Below are positions 46,301-56,058 of a stretch of 64,000 bases of DNA, piece after piece. Location: positions 248,001-312,000 of the forward strand of contig JAPMOS010000019.1 of assembly GCA_027972325.1 (NCBI GenBank), given 5' to 3'. The notes below the pieces were generated by a model. It did not search any database, had not been told where the DNA came from, and saw only the letters and a list, made by a program, of their open reading frames with translations. Each line of letters starts with the position of its first letter. Position 1 is the stretch's first letter. The translations under genes and the position numbers were made by a program. This DNA comes from Paratrimastix pyriformis (taxonomy: Eukaryota > Preaxostyla > Paratrimastigidae).

Positions 46301-49300
46301 TGTGGCCCCCAGCTGCACCCTGACCAGAAACGGAGGCCCATGCGAGAGAACATCCTGTGTATTTCGCGAGGGCGCAGGCGACAAATTCAAGACGAAAGTC
46401 AGCATAGGACCCCCCCGGGTCCTGAGCTGTGTTACTTTCGGTGAAACCTTCAGTCGGGGCAGGTCATGTTCCCAACAACCGGGGCAGGTCATGTTCCCCC
46501 CGACCGACAGCCGCTCTCATCTCTCACGCTGCCATTTCTGGCGTGTCGGCCCATCCCCGTATCCCGTGAGTGGGACTTCCCGATATTTGAGCTGTCTTGC
46601 CGTTGCGAGGCTGACTCGGGTCGGAGAGAAGAGAGAACATGCTGTGTATTTGCGAGGGCGCAGGCGACAAGTTCAAGAAGAAAGGTTACTCGCGCCTTCG
46701 CGCCATGCGTTACACTCCGGGGGGGGCCGGGCCAAATGACCCGTATGGTGGCTCCTCCCGGCCGGGGGCCCGCCTGGTGGCGGGGCCGCCCAGTGATGGG
46801 TGTGGGTGATGGGAGGTGCTCAGGGGCGGGTGGGGCGGGTCGGGTCTGGGCGGCCGCTACGGCGTGGCCAGGGCGCGGGGCCCGCCGCGGCAGCAGCGCC
46901 GTTGCGCATGGTCATGAGCGCGAGGGCGTCCCGAACCAGAAGGGTCGAGACGGAGAGGCCCGCTGGAGGTCGGTTCGCGCGGCAGGGGTCGGCCGGTGTC
47001 AGCCGCGACAGGGCCTGGCATGTGGCCCGGGCACGGTCCCTCGGGCCGACAAGATCACCGGCACCGCGCGGCAGGGCTGCCCGGTGGCCTCCGTGACGGC
47101 CTGGCAGAGGGCGACGTAGTGGGCCGCCTTGGCCGCCGCCCGCGCCGGCCAGTCGTGGGTCTGGCCAGTGATGGCCACGTCGAGCAGCCACCAGGTGCCG
47201 TCAGAGCCACGGGACTGCAACACCAGGTCGGGGTGCACGTCGCGGAGGGCGGCGGGGAGCTTGGCCAGCAGGGTGGGTGGGAAGGCGGGCGCACAGTTGG
47301 TTGCCGACACGCCCATATAATGCCGCGTGACCCAGTCGCGTTGCCCGCCGAACCAGGCCCAGAGTCGGCGGACCACCCGGTCGTGGCGGGCCGTGTAGAA
47401 GTCGTGGTACCTGCCGCAGCCGGACAGCAGGTGGGACATGGTCTCGGGGCCGCCGTGGCAGAGTGGGCAGGTGACCCCCACCGGGGGCGTCGCCGGCAGA
47501 TGCTGAGGCCTTCCGCGCGTATCGGCACCGAATGGTTTGCAGGGTGGGGAAGGTGCCGAACAGCAGCCAGACGAGCCGGCGCACCTTCCAGTCGGGGGCG
47601 GCCTGCTGGCGCCAGGCGGGCGCGGCCAGCTTTGCTCGAGGCCGTCCAGGGTGACCCCGAGGAGAATCGGCTGCGCCGGGGCCCAGCCGCGGGCCTCCTC
47701 CTCGCACTGGAGGGCCTGGCAGAATCCCCGGGCCACCGCGAGCGTGAAGGGTCGGGTGGGGTACGGCAACGGGGCGTCCTTGGGGCCCGAGGGGCGGAAG
47801 GGCATCTCCGGCGGGCAGGCCAAGCCCTGTTGGATGGGGGTGGCGGGCCGGCCTTGTCGGTGGGGGCGGGCTGCCTCGGCCTCGCCGGCCAGCCGGTCGG
47901 CCTGCAAATTGCCCCACAGGTGGGGGCAGCCGGGGCCACCGCGTCCACGTGGGAGGGCACGTGATGGCAGAGGAGGCGCGGCCACCGGGAGACCAGCTCG
48001 TCCCGGAGTCGGAGGACCTCCTGCTGCGACTGGGTCAGGCAGGTGGCGCGGCACAGGGCACCGAGGGCGTACTCGCTGTCCGACAGCAGCAGCACGCACC
48101 GGTCTCGGCCGACCCGCTCCCGGCCGAGGAGGTCGATGGCCAGCCGGATGGCCTCGATCTCGGCCTGGGCGTTGCTTGTGGGCCACTGGAGGGTGCGGCG
48201 CAACGACAGTGCGCGGCCGTCGGGGTGGATCAGGACCGCGGCGGCGCCCCCGCGGAGCTGGCCCTCAGGGCCGCACTCGAAGGACCCGTCGGTGTAGACC
48301 TGGATGGCATCGGCGGGCATGGCGCGGAGGACATCGACAACTTTCATCAGGCGCAGCTCCTTGCGGCGCGCGGGCTCGGGGTCACTGCCCCCGGCAGCGG
48401 GGAACAGTCGGCCACCCCGGATCAGGTGGCTGGTCAGCAGCCACCCGCCCTGGCCCCGCGCCAGAGTGAACGAGTGGCGTGTCTGCGCCTCGGCCAGCCA
48501 CTGCCAGAGGCTGCGTGGGGGTGGGGGGGCCACGGGCCCCTTTTGGTGGGGGCGGCGGCGGGCGGGTTGCGGGGATATCGTGGGTCGGGCGGCGGCCGCC
48601 AGGGCCCGGGCCATGGCGTTGGGGCGCTCCCACTGGGCGATGAACTGGCCGTTGGGGGGCGGGGTGAGGAGCCGGGCGATCAGGCAGAGGTGGGCTTGGC
48701 GCAGGGAGGCCTCGATCCTCGGGAGGCCCGGGCCTTGGCCGGCCAGGAAGAGGAAGTCGCGCGGGACACCCGGGAAGAAGCGTTTGTCGGTCCTCAGTGG
48801 GCGGCCCGTGAGCCATGCGGAGGCGTACCGGGCCAGGTCGTCCTCGAGGGCGCGGCACTGCTCCGTCGATGGACAAATCGCCGGATGGTTTTTACTCTCA
48901 TTCTGGAATGTGGAGCCCAGGTACGGCGTGTGGGGTAAATGAGGAGGAGGACGGAATTGAACCCCAAGTGCTGCAGGGTTGCGCTCTCACCGCTGCTGAG
49001 CCACGATGCAACCAGTGTGGCAGTCCCATCAAGAAGAAACATTTTTCTGCATTTTTCTGCATTTTTCTGCATTTTTCTGCATTTTTTTGCATTTTTTTGC
49101 GCATCAGCAGATGCCCTACCCAACGGACCGGCAGGTGGCCGTGAAGCCGCACCCGGTCACCGTGACGCGATCGCCGGGCCTTCCCGCGGGCTGGCTGAGA
49201 CTCGGCGAGCAGAGGGTCACTGCACAGGAGAATTCCGTGATGCCTTCAAGTTGCATTTCGGATTCTATCTGGGGCCGCACGAATCGCCCTCGAAGTATGC

Positions 49301-51564
49301 GCCTTCCATTTTGGGTGGACCAGCTGAGCGGGCGCTTCCATCCGGAGAGATCCCACACTGCGACAGACATTTGAAGGCCTCGGAGAGGGTGGCGTTGAGG
49401 CCCACGTCGGTGTTGGTGACCACGACGTCGTGGCTGCCCGCCGTGAGGGCGGGATCGGTGGAGCACCGCAACGTCCCATTGGCCACCACCGGGTTGGCAC
49501 AGGGCAGCCCGCCCACCGTAACCGCGGAGGCCTCTTGGCGGAAGTGGGTCCCCGTCAGGGTCACCGTGACGGTGCTGCCGGCCAGCGCCGTGGCGGGCGA
49601 GACTCCGTTCATCGTTGGGGCCGCCCTAGCGGAGGAAGAGTGGAAGACAAAGGCTTGGTGGTTCGATCGGTGGTAGGGAGATCGGGGGTTGACAGACAGG
49701 CCCCAGGCCAGGGTCGCGGTGCTGAAGACGGAGATCCCTTGGACCATTCCAAGGCCGGTGGTCAGCAGGTCGCTCTCAGTCATGACCAGCTTCTTGGTTG
49801 TGTTCGTCATGAAAAACTGCCCGTAGGTGCCATCCTTGGGAGGGAGGAACAAGGGACGCGCAGCGGCGGGGAGGAAAATGATCCCGTGCACAGTGGAAGT
49901 CCACGGGGTCGACTCGAGGCGGGAGAAACGGCGCGGGGGGACGGACACCCGCCGCGAGGAGACGCCGATCGGTGGTGTAGGCGAGGGTCCCGCAATACGA
50001 GCCGGAGGCCCAGGTGGCGGTGACCCCACCCGGAATGGAGATGTCTGTCAGAACCGGGATGTTGGTGGTGGTGCCCTGGCCAAGCTGGCTGCATCCCCCA
50101 CAAAGAAGAACGCAAGGTGACGTCGCCAGGGCGGTGACGACAGACCCATCGGCATTATATCCAGATCCGGAGATGATGCCTGCAAAGAAACGTGGGTGAG
50201 GGATGGACAGACTTCGGGAGAAGACGGCGGGAAGGGGCCTAGGCTGGCTCTCCACTGACCACCGGTCGAACGGACGACGAGACGATAAGAGGCGAACGCG
50301 ACCGAGGCTGCCTTCCGCCCCGTGCCCGGCATGGCAACAATTTTCAAGGTGAAAACGTCAGCATAGGTCCCGTCCCCGTTTTCGCCTTCGTCACCACTGG
50401 TGAGTGGGTGGGGTGGGTCAGCGAGCACAAACCGCAACCCCAACCAAACAGACCGGCCGCAGGTGGCCACGGAGCCGTCGTCCAGGATGGCAGCAATATT
50501 GCGGTATGTGCATGCGATCGCGGTGGCTTTGCGGCCTGAGGGCAGGGGGATCTTGGTGAAGCTGGAGGCACTGGTGACGGAGGAGCCCAGGCCAAGGCGC
50601 CCTTCCTCGTTTGAGCCCTGCAAAAAAACGATTCGATACGTGCTCAAGTCGGGCCAGGGAGGCCAGGGACAGACCGCCCCGTACAAGTCGCCATTGTCCA
50701 GCAGCAGAACAGTGGCGTAGAACTGCAGACAAAAAAAACAAAAATGTAGGCCCGAAGGTGAGAGTGGAGCAAAGACCATCGAGCACACTTGAACGACCGT
50801 CCGGTCGGCGGGTTTGCCCGTGATCGCGAGTGACACCGGCGAGAGCTGAGAAGGCAGGATCGCCCCAAACTGGAAGGGGGGATCGCCAACAATCATCCAT
50901 CAGGAAGGAGAAAGGTCGTGACTGTTGGGCAGTTCTCTGCTGAGGAGGCTTCGGGCGGAATGGCGAAGAGCCCGCACCCGTACAGCGAGCCTGTGCGTCG
51001 GGTGAGGTTGAGTCAATAGGGGCGCCACCACAGACCGTCGGTCATGTGTAATATCGTGTGAAATCCGCCCGCGGCAACTGCTTTCAGGGTCTTCCCAATA
51101 GGCAAGGTCACCTGCGTGCGAAGAGCATCCATCGTGAATCCCAGGCAGAGCGAGCCTTCATCGTTCTTTCCCTGTGTCGACGATGATGTGTGAGAATGCC
51201 CCCAGCAACCCGAACAGACCGCAGCAAAAAGACGTCCATCGTCACAAAGAAGAAATGAGCGGTAAACCGTTGGGTTCATGAACACTTGGGAAACGCGACA
51301 TCCCTCGGGGAGCGCAATCTCGCGGAAAATCTCCGCGGTGATGGATGTATCTCCCATCTGTGTCCAAAAAGATGTCATACAACTCATGACGACGATCATA
51401 GCGGACCAAATAATAGGGGTTCTGCCCGCTGCCCCAGAGAACATCGCCCCCTGAGAAAAGCGAACATTTCCGCAAAGAAAGATAATCGATTACACACCTA
51501 AACCATGAACTGGGACGCCAAGGAAAGAGACGAGAATAGCGATAAATAAACAGATACGCCCCAT
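40322..51564 (-). CDS. Large surface receptor: RCC1, IPT/TIG, Ig-like and EGF-like domains, one TM helix
   Basis: Begins with a signal peptide (MGRICLFIAILVSFLGVPVHG, exon 51564-51498). Exons 51450-51407, 51357-51220 and 51171-51036 join in phase to an RCC1-type propeller: GDVLWGSGQNPYYL, FLLCDDGRLFAAGKNDEGSL, GGFHTILHMTDG, LLLDNGDLYGAGSNEEGRLG, continuing to about 49.7 kb. IPT/TIG domains follow (GVSPATALAGSTVTVTLTGT, VTVTGTNFASGAVVRLG, SSLTVTGRNLYSGAAVHL), then Ig-like repeats with the pattern VTVAGRGAAVTL and SGSLCDLAGNCNASL (46.0-43.7 kb), two EGF domains (43.6-43.35 kb), about ten single-exon EGF-like domains (DVYRCQTDGDCQAAGDTGAR...WECQCAQ; 43.27-40.94 kb), a TM helix (AGLLLLVAVGLVAVFVCRRG) and a cytosolic tail ending PCWEPE. 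EGF exons are phase 1-1. Two of them (about 43.15 and 41.2 kb) show one-base frame slips. A LINE occupies the intron at 46.8-48.9 kb. Likely adhesion or prey binding (inference). Confidence 0.82.
40940..43275 (-). repeat. Tandem array of about ten EGF-like exons
   Basis: Exons of about 170 bp alternating with introns of about 60-80 bp at near-constant spacing (roughly 240 bp). Each exon starts after AG with a split Val codon (V-D-V-Y-R-C) and ends phase 1 at a G|GTCTG donor. Confidence 0.9.
46850..48890 (-). mobile_element. LINE fragment with RNase H domain and C-terminal zinc knuckle
   Basis: Minus-strand coding. From the right: a region ending ALAAAARPTISPQPARRR, then an RNase H domain (IQVYTDGSFECGPEGQLRGG, NAQAEIEAIRLAIDLLG, VLLLSDSEYALGAL, CHHVPSHVD, and in a shifted frame LWGNLQADRLAGEAEA), so the D-E-D-D set is recognisable. 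Then CPLCHGGPETMSHLLSGCGR, a zf-RVT type knuckle, and a tail PDLVLQSRG...WWLLDVAITGQTHDWPARAA. This order (RNase H, CCHC, short restriction-like tail) fits a LINE rather than an LTR element. No reverse transcriptase domain is present, so it is 5' truncated, with at least one frameshift. Inserted in an intron of the surface-receptor gene, in the same orientation. Confidence 0.75.
48951..49014 (-). ncRNA. tRNA-like sequence with Pol III A and B boxes
   Basis: Minus strand shows TGGCTCAGCAGCGGTGAGAG (A box and D arm) and GGGGTTCAATTCC (B box and T loop) at tRNA spacing. Acceptor and anticodon stems do not pair convincingly, so it is a tRNA pseudogene or the head of a tRNA-derived SINE. It lies about 60 bp upstream (element sense) of the LINE fragment. 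Confidence 0.45.
49029..49103 (+). repeat. (CATTTTTCTG)n tandem repeat
   Basis: Six to seven units of 11 bp next to the tRNA-like sequence. Confidence 0.9.
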
Positions 51565-51654
51565 GCACGCACCCATCGAATTTCTGCGGCCTTGCCGACA
51601 GAGCGAGGGCTCTACAAACTATTTCATTAGGCATGGTACTCCCTTTCTTTCTCG

Positions 51655-52300
51655 TACACACCACAGTTTGCCGGAGGGTTGCACTGTTCAGCCCTCATGG
51701 CACAACACGTCAATGTGCACCTTGTATTGTGTGGGTTGCCGGGGTCGCCCCCTGTCCTCGGGGTCGCCCCCTGTCCTCGGGCGCCCTTGTCGGCATTTTC
51801 GTCGTCCACTGGGTCGGCTCCAGGTTCCCGACCCCTAGGGCCAGCCCCTCGAGTCAGTCTGCCTCCTCCTCACCTTTGGAGTCTCGGTCATCTGCCTGAT
51901 TGTTCACCTCCCCCTGACAAGCCTCTTCGGCAGCCCCCCGCCCCACCTCCGTCCGCGCTCCTGGTTGGTGCCGTCATTGTCGTTTTCTCCCTGATCCGAT
52001 CAACTCCTTCTCCTTGCTGTTATTTTCGATGCCCTTCTCCTTTTCACTTTTGCGGAACCACACCGGAGTCAGCACGCTTTCCCTATTCGATGCGCATGTT
52101 CCCCAAAAGTTCAAAAAAAGTGTCGAATCCGCCAGAAAAATCTCATTCAACGGCCCCCTTAATGTACCTAAGGTTTTTCCAATTCTTAGGTATATTAAGG
52201 GGGCAGAGAAAACCGGATCTGAACAATCGAATGAACTGGGCATGTCTGTTTGGGCAGTCGGTACCTGGGACCGAACTGTTGGTCCCGACCATCGGAACCA
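51655..52300 (+). repeat. Diverged, partly inverted relative of the 53.1-56.0 kb TIR element
   Basis: 51655-52140 is similar in reverse complement to parts of 55070-53600 (for example AACACGTCAATGTGCACCTT, TTTTGCGGAACCACA, GGAACATG...CGAATAGGGAAAG), with internal deletion. 52205-52300 is similar on the same strand to 53190-53230 and 53540-53590 (GGGACCGAACTGTTGGTCC). It looks like a rearranged, degraded copy. Confidence 0.7.
52150..52206. repeat. Foldback (hairpin) of about 20-bp arms
   Basis: CCCCCTTAATGTACCTAAG and CTTAGGTATATTAAGGGGG face each other across about 12 bp. A miniature foldback element or two fused TIRs. Confidence 0.75.
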
Positions 52301-52330
52301 GGAGGGGACGCCTGTGACGGAATTGGGGGG

Positions 52331-53100
52331 ATAAAACCTTTTGTGGCGATCTCTTTCTCATGGTTCCTTAGTTAGCCTCACACGAGGCTGCATTAACACG
52401 AGAAAAAAAAAAAAAAAAAAGCATTAACACGAGACTGACTGACTGACGGGACCGCCTCCATGCCGCTTTGGGGGCCCCGGACTGGGCCCGGCTGGAGGCC
52501 CTGGGCGCCGACAAGTGGCAGATCATGATCGGGAGGCCTGCGGCAGGCTGGGGACGGCCGACCATCGGGGCCGTCAACAGGATTGCGGGGGACTTCCTGG
52601 CTCAGGCCCATGCGCTCCGGCTTCAACTGCTCCGGGAGCGTCGGGCAGGACCACCGCCAGTGGCCAGCGAGCGGGGGGCCCGGCGGGAGGCTACGTCGCG
52701 GCGACGGAGACGGCTGCCTGCTGTGCCCATCCAGCAGACTAGTGGCCACCACAACGAGGCCTCCTCTACATAACAATGGACTGAACCCCTCTCCTTTGCG
52801 GGTGGACGACGGCAGCGTCAGGCTCGCCGGATGGGCTCGGGGTCTCAGGTCGCTGCTCTTCCCGTCTCCTTCTCTTCCTGCTTTGCTTTCGCCAGGATGG
52901 CGGCACTGCCCAAGCGGGACTACATCTGGGCCTGACGCTGGGCCTCAAGCGCTGAAGTGGCTGGGGATGAGGTGATATTTTGTGAAATCGGGTTGGGAAA
53001 TGGGGGAAATGGGAGTAAAACCTTTTGTGAACTCTTCTCGATTGCGATTATCTAGTTAGCCTCCTACGAGGCTGCATTAACACGAGACTGACTGACTGAC
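52331..53100 (+). repeat. Pair of direct repeats of about 85 bp around a 0.57-kb segment
   Basis: AGTTAGCCTC...GAGGCTGCATTAACACGAG followed by GACTGACTGACTGAC occurs at 52331-52447 and 53016-53100. The segment between is open for about 100 codons (PDWARLEALGADKWQIMIGR) but is not recognised. The first repeat is interrupted by A18 (see findings). Confidence 0.7.
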
Positions 53101-53123
53101 GCACAACGCAAGGTCTCTATATC

Positions 53124-56007
53124 CAGGGGGTTATATACGTTGACACGGGGCGTCCTGCAGCAAAGCAGATCCGGCGGAGTTGTCACACCGGATATGAACA
53201 GTAGACCCAACAAGCTGCCGAATGAACCGGGCATGGCTATTCGGGAAGGGCTCGATGAGGGTGCTTTCGCATGGAGCCCTCCATCCAGTCAACTCCTTCG
53301 GCTTTCCGAAAGTTGACAGCCCGTCTAAACAGCGCACAGTTTATTTTCAATGACGTCAGTACTTGTCTCGACGATTTTTGGGGCCACCATTCCCCGGAAG
53401 ATGTTATTTCGTTGGCCCTGTCTCCCAGTTTATGCATCGAGAGACCATTTGCACCGGGACTTGCTGCTGCATATTTTAGCATCTGCAACGTTGTCAGAGA
53501 TCTCTTCAGTCTCACAAAACCCTGCCCACATCGCGCATTCAAGGTCGGTAACCAGGGACCGAACTGTTGGTCCAGACCATCGGAACCAATAGGGACCGAC
53601 TTTATGCCGTTTAGTAAAACTTTTCTGGCGAATTTGACACTTTTTGAGCTTTTGGGGAACATGTGCATCGAATAGGGAAAGCGCACTGACTCCGCTGTGG
53701 TTCCGCAAAAGTGAAAAGGAGGAGAAGGCCATAGAAAACAACAAGCAAGGAGAAGGGGGTTGATCAAATCATGGGAATGATGCGATCGGGGAGAAAACGA
53801 CAGTGACGGCAGCAACCAGGAGCGCGGACGGAGGTGGGGAGCCAGGGCTGCCGAAGAGGCTTGTCCGGAGGAGGTGGGCAATTAGGAGGATGACGAGGAC
53901 TCCAAGGCCGAGGAGGAGGCCGACTGGATCGACACCCTCGAGGGGCTGGCGCATGGGGACGGGGACCTGGGGCCGACCCGGTGGAGGACGAAAATGCCGA
54001 CAAGGGCGCACTCGGGCGCTGCCGGCGAGGAAACAGCCGAATGAGATGCCCGAGGCAGTCGAGGAATTGTCTTTCGATGGTTGAACTCCAATCTGCGAAT
54101 CAAAACGCCCACAAGCGCGCAAATGAGCACATGGCAGGGGTGAATCCCACGCAGAACAGCATCGGTCAAAAGGGCACGGTGCTCGATTCCTGCACAGAGT
54201 GAGCTCGGGGCATCGGTCACCCAGAGAAAAAATGAAAACGGAAATCCTTGTAAAAGAGCCAATTTTCGGGCATCAAGTCAGTCGACCCTCTCCGTCCAGA
54301 CGGACCTGCCCCATGTGCTGGCCTGCTCGAACCACTGCCCGCCGGGCCAGCTTCGTGTGGGTTGGTGGGCCCGCCAGGACTTGCGTCCAACAGAACAACG
54401 ACCGAACACGAACGAGCGAGCCAATGAAGGGACCTACGGGGAGGAAGGCAAGGCAGGGTCCAGACCGGAAATCAACCGTCACGCGGTGAGATCAAAAAGG
54501 GCACCGTAGAGGGTCGTGTCAATGGTTCAGGGCTTCCTCTACTTGGAGGAGGGAGAGAGCGAGCCAAATCTGACCTGTAAAAGCCGAGCAAAAGCGCGGG
54601 GACGGCCGCTCCATGGCGGGCAGTGGTGAGAACGGCCAGGCAGGCAGGCAGACCTCGTTCGTCATGTGCGCTGTGGCTGCTTGGAAATGGTCGTCATCTG
54701 AGTCGAAACCAGTGGGCAGGTCGCGGCTGAGGCCAATGAAAGAGCAACCCGACACACCAGACGAAGGCCCCTTCGGGGGAGGTGAGTTGGCCTCGGGTGG
54801 GTCGAAAACAACCTTCAAGTGGTCTGCTGCTCCCGATGATATGGGGTTTCAAAAAGACACGGGTGGTTCCCTATCCAACTCAAACGACGATAATCGGCGC
54901 ACAAGTGGTGACCGGGAAAAAGGCCATCATGTCATGCGATATAGCGTTCAACCACCAACGCGCAGGATAGGGAACGACCCCAACGACCCATAATACAAGG
55001 TGCACATTGACGTGCGGTCCCTTGGGGGCTGAACAAAGTAACCCTCCGGCCAACAACAGTGTGGGAAAATCTGCCGGACAGGCGCGGGTCGAATTATTTC
55101 GTGACACCAGAAACAGGGTACTGTTTACTGCAGTACGGGGTGGTCACGGGTTCAAAAAGCGGCCGAGAAGTTTGAAACGTACCGTACCCAGTAGTTCTCC
55201 CGCCCGGGGCCCCCGGGCCTTTTTCTGACCACAGGAGTCACCTGGGCCTGGGGGCTTGTAGTGGCGTTTTGCCCTTTGGTGCAACGCGGGGTCACGGTGG
55301 GGGCCCGACGATGGGTGCCCTATCTGGTGCAGCCTCGGCGATATGGTTGTACCCAAACGCCCCGCGGTGCGGGCGATACCTCTTCCAAAAAGAAACCCAC
55401 TGGAGGGTCGAAAAAGGGTCTGACGAGTGGCGAACCATGTTTGATGGAAAAAATGATCGACTGATGTCAAAATTCGATGCTGGCATCAAATAGCAATTCT
55501 CTATTCGCCAACACCATACTCACATACCCCTCACAGAAAAACAGCATTCAAACTGATTCCTCGCCCGTACGGCGTCCGAATTTACCGCCATCCGGGAAAA
55601 GTGCGAGAAAACCATCCAGCTTGGTGAAACAGACTGACACGTGAAAGTGGATCCCATTCCGAGATTCGGTAACGGGCTGATCGTCAAAGTGGGCGAGATG
55701 ATCCATGAGTCAACTCGGCACCAGATCAGCGTTTTTAACCCGAATTCCAATGAGAAGTTGTTTTAAAATAGCCCTGCGAAGGGTGGAATCGATGTCAGAA
55801 GGTTGGTTGTCAACTCGATGAACGCACAGCATTCTTGATGCTCCCCAGAGAGAACGGCTCGGGCGAATCGCCCAATTCCGCACCATCGGAAGAAGAGCAT
55901 CCCATCTTGATTTTTAGTGGTGTTGGAGGTTAGATTCGGTGGCAGTGGCCAAGTCAGCCGCAAAAACGACTCGTGACCACCCCCGTGTCAACGTATATAA
56001 CCCCCTG
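53124..56007. mobile_element. 2.9-kb terminal-inverted-repeat DNA element with 11-bp target duplication
   Basis: Perfect 27-bp inverted termini (53124-53150 and 55981-56007; outer sequence CAGGGGGTTATATACG). Directly flanked by the 11-bp duplication GTCTCTATATC at 53113-53123 and 56008-56018. A 9-11 bp target duplication is typical of Mutator-like elements; CAGGG termini also occur in hAT elements, which however duplicate 8 bp. No transposase motif is visible, so it is probably non-autonomous. The interior is lower in GC than the genes around it. On the minus strand it holds short open stretches, one with a clear membrane helix (GLLLGLGVLVILLIAHLLRT, about 53.87 kb), which could be exons of a captured gene. 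Perfect TIRs and duplication suggest a young insertion. Confidence 0.85.
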
Positions 56008-56058
56008 GTCTCTATATCCTAATGGGTTCTCGATGCTACCGTGCAATTTTCGTTACAG

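Noticed and set aside
46850-48890. LTR-type element for the RNase H-bearing sequence
   Set aside because: No terminal repeats, protease or integrase; RNase H followed by a CPLC...C knuckle and short tail fits a LINE.
55185-55225. Bacterial-type terminator hairpin (CCCGGGGCCCCCGGG)
   Set aside because: GC-rich palindrome in a eukaryotic repeat island; no operon or factor-independent terminator context.
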